59,093 nucleotides of DNA from Bacteroidia bacterium. GTDB lineage: Bacteria > Bacteroidota > Bacteroidia > Bacteroidales > Azobacteroidaceae. Under the pieces are notes generated by a model. The model did not search any database and had not been told where the DNA came from. It was given only the letters and a program-made list of their open reading frames with translations. Positions 16,966-24,934 of this stretch are shown piece after piece. The stretch spans positions 1 through 59,093 of the forward strand of contig BNXY01000012.1 of the NCBI GenBank assembly GCA_025999935.1, written 5' to 3'. The position numbers and the translations under genes were made by a program. The first letter of the stretch is position 1. The number at the start of each line of letters is the position of its first letter.

Positions 16966-18678
16966 TTATTTCGCTATACAACGAACAGAGTAGCCATAAT
17001 AAGGAGTGACGTTGTCGTCCGTAGAAGGACCTTCTTCGTTTTCGTATATAGACAGTCTGCCCGTTCGTGCGGTGTTGATTCTATGACTGCTCCAGTAGAA
17101 TCCGGCTTTGTTTCGGAGGCCGCCAAGTCCGCCCCAATCGGCGAAATGGCCGGCAGCCGGCAAGTACAGCCCGGGCCCGAAGAAACGTCCACTACTAAAG
17201 TTGGTCTCGTCTTCGTTCCAAGAAGCACCGGGTGGATCTGTTCGAGGATTTAGTCTTAGGCTGTTATCGATATCTTCTTCGATAACACCCGCCCATTCTG
17301 TTAGTGTTGGCACACGATATCCTTCAGGACAAGGATCATTTTCCGTTTTTGAATCTTCTGACCATAATCCGTAAACTATCCCGCTATAAATCCAACCGGT
17401 GGGGATAGCTGAGAACGGAGTTTCGACGGTAGCTATAGGGTCTTTTTGTCCCCACTGGTAGTAATCTCCATTCAGTCCTTTAGCAGGAGTGAATGGGTCG
17501 GAATTCTGGTCCGCGCCCATATTGTGGCACATAAATTCTTTCCACACGCCGGCGGCTACATAAGCCCCGCAACAAACGCAATCCTGTATTTTTACCAACA
17601 ACGGAACACCTACTTCTTTTGCACCGTCGTGATAAATAGCGTAGATGGTTACATGAGCGGCCTCGTCGCGGGTACGTTCGTAGATTCTACCAAATACATC
17701 ACTCAAATCAGTCGCGTAATTTACAGTCAGTTCGATTTTTTCATTATGGATTATCGCACCCGATTTACCGCCCGAATAAGAGGCGACACAACCTACGGGG
17801 TCCTCAATCTGGAAATGCAGGTCGTTTATTGTTCCGCTATTCGGTGCGGTAAAGGTGTAGATTACAGGAGGCAGGGTCGCAAAATCGACCGCGAGAGATG
17901 TCCGGGATGCCTGTGTACCGCATCCGTCTTCCCAATTCGACTTGTTTATGTCAAAGCAGGTTTTTCCGGAGAGCGTACCTGGTCCGAGAGGAATACTTAG
18001 GGGGGCAGTTACCGTAACGGTATAGATGCTTGTCCGCACCAAATTGCTGGTACAGTCCGCGTTTGTCATCTCACAGAAATAATAATATGTACCGGCGGTT
18101 TGACTGTCCGTCAGGGTATTGGATGTCTCGCCTGTCAGTTCAGTCGCAGCGGCATAGTCTTTCGTATTATTTCTGTACCACTGGTAAGCGGTCTGCGGCG
18201 AACCCGATGTATAGTCCACCGATACCGGTCCCAGCTTAAAGATCGCTCCTGCTGCGGCAGGGACAGGCGGCTGGTCTCCTGAAGGAATCACGGTGCCCGG
18301 GATGGGTTCGGCACAAGTCTGGTCACAGAGTAAAATCCATTTCTGTGTGTTCCAGCATTCCATACAGTCGGTGTCGATATTGTAGATGACAAGCCCCCGA
18401 GCCTTCTCCTGCTGGTCGGGAGTGATGAGGCTGCCGCCCGAGGGGTCGGCAGGATTAGTTACGGTGTTTCCTAAAAAATATTCGCTCCAGGCGTTACGCT
18501 GAGCGGTAGTCAACTGCGGCAGGCGAAGCCCCTTGCTGTCGCTCGTCAGTTCGAGAACCGAAAAATCATGCGGGGTCTGGTTTGACCCGATGGTTACCTG
18601 GGCTTGCAGGCAATGGACGGAGAAAAGCAGCAGGACTGCCGGTAAAAGTCTCTTAAGTCTGTTTCTTGTTATTGTCAT
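16966..18678 (-). CDS. Secreted surface protein with FISUMP-like C-terminal domain
   Basis: 570 residues with an Arg-rich signal peptide (MTITRNRLKRLLPAVLLLFSVHCLQA). The mature N-terminus (QVTIGSNQTPHDFSVLELTSDSKGLRLPQL) is the typical opening of Bacteroidota surface proteins of this class. An Ig-like segment follows (about 145-225: AYQWYRNNTKDYAAATELTGE... YYYFCEMTNADC), then a Cys-rich middle, and a C-terminal domain with YYQWGQKDPIA, DPCPEGYRVPTLTEWAGV, GLYLPAAGHF, FYWSSHR and YSVRCIAK, the hallmarks of the FISUMP (Fibrobacter major paralogue) domain. By eye it is GC-richer than its neighbours. Likely surface-exposed; function unknown. Confidence 0.75.
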   Translation of the reverse strand: MTITRNRLKRLLPAVLLLFSVHCLQAQVTIGSNQTPHDFSVLELTSDSKGLRLPQLTTAQRNAWSEYFLGNTVTNPADPSGGSLITPDQQEKARGLVIYNIDTDCMECWNTQKWILLCDQTCAEPIPGTVIPSGDQPPVPAAAGAIFKLGPVSVDYTSGSPQTAYQWYRNNTKDYAAATELTGETSNTLTDSQTAGTYYYFCEMTNADCTSNLVRTSIYTVTVTAPLSIPLGPGTLSGKTCFDINKSNWEDGCGTQASRTSLAVDFATLPPVIYTFTAPNSGTINDLHFQIEDPVGCVASYSGGKSGAIIHNEKIELTVNYATDLSDVFGRIYERTRDEAAHVTIYAIYHDGAKEVGVPLLVKIQDCVCCGAYVAAGVWKEFMCHNMGADQNSDPFTPAKGLNGDYYQWGQKDPIATVETPFSAIPTGWIYSGIVYGLWSEDSKTENDPCPEGYRVPTLTEWAGVIEEDIDNSLRLNPRTDPPGASWNEDETNFSSGRFFGPGLYLPAAGHFADWGGLGGLRNKAGFYWSSHRINTARTGRLSIYENEEGPSTDDNVTPYYGYSVRCIAK

Positions 18679-19216
18679 AATTTTTATCAGTTTTATTAAT
18701 TTATTAATGTGCAGTTTTACTGTAAATCATTTATGATAGTTTTTGAAATCGGCACAAAGATATGTGATTTATTTTAAATAAACAATTTTTGCAAATGAAA
18801 AATTTTGATTTGCATTTTATGTTGTTTGGGGTGGGTGGGGTTGCAGATTTATCCTGCTGAGGGCAAACGCATCTAAATAACCCCCAGTCGCTTCGCTTCA
18901 CTGGGGGTTATTCATATTCAAGCCCTGCGGGCTTCGTTAACACAAATTAAGATGCGTTTGCCCGAAAATGAACCAATTATTTTTCAAGATATTTTTTAAA
19001 TTATTCATATCGTTTCCTATTAAAAATTTCTGCAAAGGTACTGTTTATTTTCCAATAAAATATATTTCCAATGGAAATAATTAAAAAAATATTTTCAGAG
19101 TGAACGATTTCTACCCTGCATCGTTTTTTGCTGCCCGAAGTATCGTGAAAAAAAATTGTAATCCGATAAAAATCAACTATCTTTGTGCTTTGAAAATACA
19201 GACAAAAATAAACGGT
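18679..19216. other. Intergenic region with a miniature element and no gene seen
   Basis: Upstream region of the FISUMP gene, AT-rich and without a convincing reading frame, then miniature element 3 (18861-18963) and the upstream region of mntA. Nothing else is visible. Confidence 0.6.
18861..18963. mobile_element. Miniature element 3 with GGGCAAACGCATCT ends
   Basis: A 103-bp unit with 14-bp terminal inverted repeats (GGGCAAACGCATCT at 18861-18874; complement at 18950-18963). Inside is a GC-rich hairpin (CCCCCAGT...ACTGGGGG, 18880-18908) and a second small stem (GCCCTGCGGGC). Its right 83 bp recur with few differences at 19827-19909. No long target duplication is visible (at most GA). Confidence 0.78.
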
Positions 19217-19531
19217 ATGAATAAAATAATTACAGACAAAATAAACGAAATTCAACGTTTATGCAAAGAATATCGTATCAAGACTTTATACGTTTTTGGT
19301 TCTGCCTGTTCCGACAGATTTCGTAGCGACAGCGATATAGATTTTCTTATATCGTTCGACCAGAATCTTGGTATAGACGAGTATTCTGAAAATTATTTTG
19401 CATTGCATTATAAACTGCGAGCGTTGTTTGGCAGAGAAATTGATATTGTTACCGAAAATTCGCTTTCAAATCCATATTTTATAAAAAGTGTGGAACAAAC
19501 CAAACAACTGATTTATGGAACTAAAAATTAA
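19217..19531 (+). CDS. mntA: MntA-type nucleotidyltransferase antitoxin
   Basis: A 104-residue minimal nucleotidyltransferase. The ATG at 19217 (MNKIITDKINEIQRLCKEY) is chosen over upstream in-frame starts because the family begins there. The motif FGSACSDRFRSDSDIDFLISF carries the GS-x10-DxD signature, and a third acidic residue is in REIDIVTEN. In known pairs MntA inactivates the HEPN RNase HepT by adding AMP to a tyrosine near its catalytic motif. The start of the partner gene overlaps its end by 17 bp. The active-site residues are intact here although the partner is broken. Confidence 0.88.
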   Translation: MNKIITDKINEIQRLCKEYRIKTLYVFGSACSDRFRSDSDIDFLISFDQNLGIDEYSENYFALHYKLRALFGREIDIVTENSLSNPYFIKSVEQTKQLIYGTKN

Positions 19532-19748
19532 AAAATACTTGTTTGATATTCAAGTGTCTATAAACTCTATCAATGAATATCTTGGTATAAAAAGAGATTT
19601 TTTTGCTTATACGCAAAACAAATTGTTACGCCGCGGAATAGAACGCGAACTCGAAATAATCGGCGAAGCCGCTAACCGGATTCTGCAAATAGACGACAAT
19701 ATTGCTATAGATAACGCCCGCAAAATAGTTGTATTAAAAATCCCGTAA
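19515..19748 (+). pseudogene. hepT: HepT-type HEPN toxin, truncated at a repeat element
   Basis: 77 codons beginning MELKIKKYLFDIQVSINSINEYLG, with the HEPN helix RRGIERELEIIGEAANRIL. It runs into ARKIVVLKIP and a stop at the edge of the repeat block at 19755-19909. Complete HepT proteins are about 110-120 residues and continue from this point into the RNxxxH..Y motif that forms the RNase site and the AMP-acceptor tyrosine. That whole part is missing and is not found downstream of the repeat. I infer an inactive toxin remnant. Confidence 0.8.
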
Positions 19749-19754
19749 GAGCTT

Positions 19755-19909
19755 GAATATGAATAACCCCCAGTGAAGCGAAGCGACTGGGGGTACAAGA
19801 GAATATCTATCCCACCATCATTGTACCCCCCAGTCGCTTCGCTTTACTGGGGGTTATTCATATTCAAGCCCTGCGGGCTTCGTTAACACAAATTTAGATG
19901 CGTTTGCCC
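19755..19909. repeat. Inverted pair of GC-rich palindromes (REPIN-like) plus element 3 end
   Basis: Two copies of the CCCCCAGT...ACTGGGGG hairpin (19766-19794 and 19827-19853) face each other across about 32 bp, each flanked outward by TTATTCATATTCAAGC. The right part (19827-19909) matches miniature element 3, including its terminus AGATGCGTTTGCCC; the left terminus is replaced by an inverted copy. A facing pair of the same hairpins occurs in element 1. Confidence 0.78.
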
Positions 19910-20034
19910 TTCGTAAATTCATTGATTTAAATTCTTTCCATGGATATGAAAATGGGTCGTATATTAATGTTGTATTGGAACAAAAAACACAAAAGAAAAA
20001 CCATTTTCAGTAAAGAAATCTCATTTAATTCAAC

Positions 20035-20042
20035 TATTTTTG
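20035..20042 (+). promoter_or_regulatory. -7 promoter element, GH105-GH2-GH29 operon
   Basis: TATTTTTG fits TAnnTTTG about 100 nt upstream of the GH105 start. No ATTAA repeat series like that of the other two operons of the locus is present, so this operon may be controlled differently. Confidence 0.4.
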
Positions 20043-20139
20043 CATTTATTTTTTGAAACAATAATCATGAAACATACATGTTTAGTAAACGCCATAGAGA
20101 ATGAAAATTCTCAAATTGGCAAATTTTCAAATTAATCAC

Positions 20140-21258
20140 ATGAAAAAAATAATTCTGCTATTATTCGTTTGCGTGTCATTCCATGGAAATGCGTTAGACC
20201 GCTTGTCCGTAAAAAACATCCTGCAGAAAACCGTCGATTGGCAGATCAAAAATTTCCACTATTCCGACAGCGGAAGCGCCGGACACCTGCACGACTACGG
20301 AATCAATGCATGGACCAATGCGGTACTATATACAGGAATGACCGAATGGCTCGAAATAGCCGGCGAGAATAATGCCGCACACGAATGGCTGCTCAACATC
20401 GGAGAAAAAAGTCGCTGGGCGATTGCCGAAAATTTTACCCAAACCCGCTACGGATTATATCACGCAGATGAACTTTGCATCGGACAGTTTTTCCTTGAAA
20501 TGCACAGCCGATACAAGGATGAAAAGATGCCGGAATCCACCAAAAATCGCTTGGATTGGATAATCGCTAATCCGCCGGATACAAGCCGGATTGCTGCGAA
20601 CAAACAATCATGGACTTGGTGCGACGCTTTGTTTATGGCGCCGCCGGTCTATGCGCGCATGGCGTCATTGACACAAAACGATAAATACCTCCAATTCATG
20701 GATAAACAATTTAAAAGCGCTTATCGCCATTTATACGATAAGGAAGAAAAACTGTTTTTCCGCGACGGCACTTATTTTGATAAACGGGAAGAAAACGGAC
20801 AAAAAGTATTCTGGGGCAGAGGCAACGGCTGGGTAGCCGCCGGATTGGTAAACATCCTGAAACAGTTACCTTCAAATTCGCCTTACCGCCCTTTTTATGA
20901 AAATCTGTTTCAGGAATTTGTCCCACGATTGGTTTCGTTACAAGATAAATCCGGTTATTGGCACGCCAGCTTGTTAGACCCGGATAGTTATCCTTCGCCT
21001 GAAATCAGCGCCACCGCTCTGATTACTTACGCTTTAACTTATGGCGTAAACAGCGGATTATTAGACAAAAACGAATTTTTACCGGCTATTCTTCAATCGT
21101 GGAAAGCCTTATCAAACGCTGTCGATGAAACAGGTAAAATAGGCTGGATACAACCGATAGGCGCCGACCCCCGCAAGGTTACAGCCGATATGACAGCCGT
21201 TTATGGCGTTGGCGCTTTTTTGATGGCCGGATATGAAATTTACAAATTAGCAGAATAA
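20140..21258 (+). CDS. GH105 unsaturated glucuronyl/rhamnogalacturonyl hydrolase
   Basis: Removes the unsaturated uronic acid left at the non-reducing end after polysaccharide-lyase cleavage. The start at the ATG at 20140 (MKKIILLLFVCVSFHGNA) gives a signal peptide; the frame is open 13 codons upstream. (Alpha/alpha)6-barrel family motifs: LHDYGINAWTNAVL, QSWTWCDALFMAPPVYARMA (catalytic Asp), FWGRGNGWVAAGL, SGYWHASLLDP and the C-terminal GWIQPIGADP. At 372 residues it is the normal length. It pairs functionally with a lyase, and the three-module protein at 24935-29128 supplies a lyase-like module. GH2 follows 4 bp downstream. Confidence 0.92.
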   Translation: MKKIILLLFVCVSFHGNALDRLSVKNILQKTVDWQIKNFHYSDSGSAGHLHDYGINAWTNAVLYTGMTEWLEIAGENNAAHEWLLNIGEKSRWAIAENFTQTRYGLYHADELCIGQFFLEMHSRYKDEKMPESTKNRLDWIIANPPDTSRIAANKQSWTWCDALFMAPPVYARMASLTQNDKYLQFMDKQFKSAYRHLYDKEEKLFFRDGTYFDKREENGQKVFWGRGNGWVAAGLVNILKQLPSNSPYRPFYENLFQEFVPRLVSLQDKSGYWHASLLDPDSYPSPEISATALITYALTYGVNSGLLDKNEFLPAILQSWKALSNAVDETGKIGWIQPIGADPRKVTADMTAVYGVGAFLMAGYEIYKLAE

Positions 21259-21262
21259 AAAT

Positions 21263-23359
21263 ATGAAAACAAAAATCTTGTGCTTATTAATTGGTATCAC
21301 ATTCATTTCCCAAATGCAAGGCAGGGATATAAAACCGTTCAATGACGGATGGTCGTTCAAAAAACCGGAAAACCTGCCCCAAACGCTGAACGAAAATTGG
21401 AAACCGGTCACAATTCCCCATACTTGGAATGCCGAAGACATGCAAGTCAAAAAGAATATTTTTTATGCCGGAGAAGCCTATTACAAAAAGACGTATCGTC
21501 CGGATAAATCCCTCGCCGACAAACGTGTTTTCCTCCGTTTTGAGGGAGTAGCCGCTACCGCTAAACTGTATGTCAACGGCGAATTTGCCGGTGGACACGA
21601 GGGTGGTTATGCCGCTTTCGCGATTGAATTGACTAAGCTTTTGAAATACGGAGAAACCAACGAACTCCTGATGAAAGTCGATAACGCTCCCAATCCGGAA
21701 GTTATCCCCATCAATCACACCCTGTTCGGCGTATATGGCGGGATTTACCGTCCGGTGGAACTCATTGTAACCGAAAAAATAAATATTGCCGTAACCGATT
21801 ATGCCTCTCCCGGCGTTTACCTCACGCAGCAAAATGTAACCAAGCAATCGGCCGATGTGAGCGTGAAAATCAAATTGGAGAACAAAAGAAAAGAAGCCGA
21901 AACGGTAAAAATCCGAACCACCATTTATGAAACCAACGGAAACATCAAAACCCAAAAAGAAACATCCGTAAAAGTATTGCCGCAAGGCAGACAGGTATTT
22001 ACCCAAGAGTTAGCGGTTAAAAAACCGCATCTGTGGCAAGGCTTGGAAGACCCGTACTTATACAAAACCGTGGTACAAATCGAATTGAAAGGACAAATAA
22101 TCGACGAAATTGTTCAACCCTTGGGATTAAGACATTTTGAGTTGAGAGCCGGCGACGGCATGTACCTCAACGGAAAAAAAACGCCGATGTATGGCGTTTG
22201 CCGCCACCAGGACTGGTGGCAGTACGGTACCGCATTGAGCAATGAACAACACGACGCCGATTTGGCGATTATCAAAGAAATAGGTGCGACCACCATTCGT
22301 TTTGCACACTACCAACAAGCCGAACGCATTTATGCCAAATGCGACAGTATCGGCTTCATCATCTGGGCGGAAATCCCCTTCGTCAACCGGGTTTCGACCC
22401 AAGAATCGGGCAATGCCAAACAACAGCTTACCGAACTGATTCGTCAAAACTACAACCATCCGTCTATCTATGTATGGGGATTGCATAATGAAGTCTATAC
22501 ACCTTATAATTACACCGTTGCATTAACCACCGAATTAAACGATCTGGCAAAATCCGAAGACCGCCACCGCTACACTGTATCCGTCAACGGCTACAAAGTG
22601 GTTGACCAAGCATCCAATCTGAATGCGGATATTCAAGGAATTAACCAATATTTCGGCTGGTACGGCGGAGAAATCAAAGATGTGGAAGGCTGGGCAACCG
22701 GTATAGAAAAAAACTTCCCCGACTACAAAGTCATCTTTTCCGAATACGGCGCGGAAGCCAATATCGACCAGCAGGAAGAAGTGGTAGGAGAATTTGGCCG
22801 TTATTTTTCCCAATTCTATCCCGAAACATTTGCAACCAAATATCATGAGATTCATTGGGGCGTGATTTCCAAACATCCCATCCTGCTCGCTTCCTACGTC
22901 TGGAATACTTTCGATTTTGCCACTCCCGTCAACACACAGGGCGGCGTGGAAGCCCGCAACATGAAAGGTTTGGTTACTTTCGACCGGAAAACGAAGAAAG
23001 ATCCATTCTATTGGTATAAAGCCAATTGGAGCAAAGAGCCGGTACTTTATCTGACACAACGCCGTGCAACGGAAAGGGAAAATGAAATTACGCCGGTAAC
23101 GGTTTATTCCAATCTCGGCGCTCCGCAATTGTTTGTAAATAACGTGGAAATAAAAGATTATTCCAAAGGAACAACCAATGTGCACTATATTTTCAACAAC
23201 GTGAAACTGAAAGATGGCGAAAACACCATCGAAACAAAAATCACGCACAACGGCCAAGTGATTGAAGATAAAATCAAGTGGAATTATTCAGCGAAAAACA
23301 AACAATCGGGAGATGGTTCCACACCCGTAAAGCGGACGGAAGAACACGTAGGACTTTGA
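21263..23359 (+). CDS. GH2 family beta-glycosidase (beta-galactosidase-like)
   Basis: 698 residues, signal peptide MKTKILCLLIGITFISQMQG. Sugar-binding domain (about 22-170, FNDGWSFKK, FAGGHEGGYAAF), Ig-like domain, then a TIM barrel with ICRHQDWWQYG, acid/base Glu in IYVWGLHNEVYTP and nucleophile Glu in VIFSEYGAEANID; YVWNTFDFATP follows. A C-terminal accessory beta domain ends at KRTEEHVGL. The enzyme hydrolyses a beta-linked terminal sugar (galactose or glucuronic acid; the family does not decide). Probably periplasmic. Second gene of the GH105-GH2-GH29 operon. The simple repeat GAGAGTTAAGAGTTAAG overlaps its stop. Confidence 0.92.
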   Translation: MKTKILCLLIGITFISQMQGRDIKPFNDGWSFKKPENLPQTLNENWKPVTIPHTWNAEDMQVKKNIFYAGEAYYKKTYRPDKSLADKRVFLRFEGVAATAKLYVNGEFAGGHEGGYAAFAIELTKLLKYGETNELLMKVDNAPNPEVIPINHTLFGVYGGIYRPVELIVTEKINIAVTDYASPGVYLTQQNVTKQSADVSVKIKLENKRKEAETVKIRTTIYETNGNIKTQKETSVKVLPQGRQVFTQELAVKKPHLWQGLEDPYLYKTVVQIELKGQIIDEIVQPLGLRHFELRAGDGMYLNGKKTPMYGVCRHQDWWQYGTALSNEQHDADLAIIKEIGATTIRFAHYQQAERIYAKCDSIGFIIWAEIPFVNRVSTQESGNAKQQLTELIRQNYNHPSIYVWGLHNEVYTPYNYTVALTTELNDLAKSEDRHRYTVSVNGYKVVDQASNLNADIQGINQYFGWYGGEIKDVEGWATGIEKNFPDYKVIFSEYGAEANIDQQEEVVGEFGRYFSQFYPETFATKYHEIHWGVISKHPILLASYVWNTFDFATPVNTQGGVEARNMKGLVTFDRKTKKDPFYWYKANWSKEPVLYLTQRRATERENEITPVTVYSNLGAPQLFVNNVEIKDYSKGTTNVHYIFNNVKLKDGENTIETKITHNGQVIEDKIKWNYSAKNKQSGDGSTPVKRTEEHVGL

Positions 23360-23380
23360 GAGTTAAGAGTTAAGAATTAT
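23357..23380. repeat. GAGAGTTAAGAGTTAAG simple repeat
   Basis: Two direct copies of GAGTTAA at the very end of the GH2 gene, in the 34-bp gap before GH29. It resembles the GAGAGTTG units at 1735-1787 and probably belongs to the same class of gene-end repeats. Confidence 0.5.
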
Positions 23381-23393
23381 AAATTATGAACAC

Positions 23394-24872
23394 ATGAAAC
23401 CATTTATCATTTTATTTTTGTCGGCGCTAATGACGTTGCCGACGACCGCGCAGACACCCGCCAAAGAACGTATTACATTGCAACACGGCTCACATGGCGG
23501 CAAACGAACCGACGCCGAAATGCAACGCTGGCGCGAGTACGGAATCGGACAATTTATCCACTGGGGCGTTTATGCCATTCCCGGCGGACAATGGAACGGT
23601 AAAACCTCAACCGGCGCTGCCGAATGGTTTCGCTCTTCCGGACTGATTTCCAAAGAGGAATACGACAATCTCTACAAACAATTCAACCCGACGGATTTCG
23701 ATGCAAAAAAATGGGCGAAACAAGCCAAACAAATGGGCGCACGCTACATGATTTTCACCACGAAACACCACGACGGATTTTGTATGTGGCCCAGTAAATA
23801 TACTGATTACACCATCGCCCACACACCTTATAAAAAGGATATTGTAAAAGAATTGGTCGATGCCTACACCGCCGAAGAAATTGATGTTTACCTCTATTTT
23901 TCCATCATCGACTGGAATCATCCGGGCTATCAGTCTGCTCCTGCCGGAAACGATAAAGATAAAGCCCGTTACGAAAAATTCAAGGCATTTACCCGCAATC
24001 AATTGATTGAACTGCTTACCAACTATCCGGCAACCAAAGGACTTTGGTTTGACGGCTCATGGGATAAGGCTTGGATAGAAGAATCCGCTTGGGTGGACGA
24101 TTTGGGCGAAGAATTGCGTGCCATGCATCCGGGTCTGATTATCGGAAGTCGTTTCCGTGCAGATGAAAAAGGCAATCGCCACGTCGATGCCAACGGCGAA
24201 CTGATTGATGATTACGACCAGCGATTCGAACGCAACCTCCCTGCCGATTTGAAAGAAGTAGGCGGAAACGACTGGGATTGCGCCATGACGATTCCCGAAA
24301 ACCAATGGGGATACCATCGCGACTGGTCGCTGAGTTACGTAAAAACACCCTACGATTTGATAGAGATGGCAGTAAAAGCCAATTCACTCGACGGGAATTT
24401 CGTAATCAACTTTGGACCCGACGGAAAAGGCAACATTCGCAAAGAAGAAACAGACATAGCCAAAGGCATCGGCGACTGGACGGCAGTCAACGGCGCAGCC
24501 ATTTACGGAACGCATCATTCCCTATTGGAAAAACAGGATTGGGGCTACTCCACCCAAAAAGACAGCGCCATTTATCTGTCCGTATTCAATAAGCCTATGA
24601 ACAATTTGCTAAGGGTAAAACTGCCCAAAAGTAAAAACCCAAACAGGATTTACGTCATCGAAAAAGCCCGGTTTCTATCAACAAAAGAACCGGCGCAAAT
24701 CAATGGCAACGGAAAAGCCGGCACCTATTACCGGGACAAAACCGGCGCATCTTATTACGACCTGATTATTCCCGAAAAAATTCAGCAGACCAATCAACCG
24801 TTCGTAATCGTTATTCAATTAAAAGAAATAGACAAAAAAGATCAGGATGCTTATCAGCAGGCAATTACATAA
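23394..24872 (+). CDS. GH29 alpha-L-fucosidase
   Basis: Retaining exo-alpha-L-fucosidase, secreted (signal peptide MKPFIILFLSALMTLPTTAQ). 492 residues. N-terminal barrel motifs are WREYGIGQFIHWGVYAIPGG, ARYMIFTTKHHDGFCMWPSKYTDY and the nucleophile region TKGLWFDGSWD. NDWDCAMTIPENQWGYHRDW and GNFVINFGPDGKGNI precede a C-terminal beta domain. Last gene of the plus-strand operon; it converges on the minus-strand operon, with 62 bp between the two stops. Confidence 0.94.
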   Translation: MKPFIILFLSALMTLPTTAQTPAKERITLQHGSHGGKRTDAEMQRWREYGIGQFIHWGVYAIPGGQWNGKTSTGAAEWFRSSGLISKEEYDNLYKQFNPTDFDAKKWAKQAKQMGARYMIFTTKHHDGFCMWPSKYTDYTIAHTPYKKDIVKELVDAYTAEEIDVYLYFSIIDWNHPGYQSAPAGNDKDKARYEKFKAFTRNQLIELLTNYPATKGLWFDGSWDKAWIEESAWVDDLGEELRAMHPGLIIGSRFRADEKGNRHVDANGELIDDYDQRFERNLPADLKEVGGNDWDCAMTIPENQWGYHRDWSLSYVKTPYDLIEMAVKANSLDGNFVINFGPDGKGNIRKEETDIAKGIGDWTAVNGAAIYGTHHSLLEKQDWGYSTQKDSAIYLSVFNKPMNNLLRVKLPKSKNPNRIYVIEKARFLSTKEPAQINGNGKAGTYYRDKTGASYYDLIIPEKIQQTNQPFVIVIQLKEIDKKDQDAYQQAIT

Positions 24873-24934
24873 ATAATAAATACTTATGGTTCAATTTGAT
24901 AGCATCGACTTTTCATCCCCTATCAGGTAATTAA

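Noticed and set aside
21287..23257. Long minus-strand frames inside the GH2 gene (e.g. 239 and 240 codons)
   Set aside because: They are shadows of the GH2 coding strand; no family motif is visible and the sense gene is certain.
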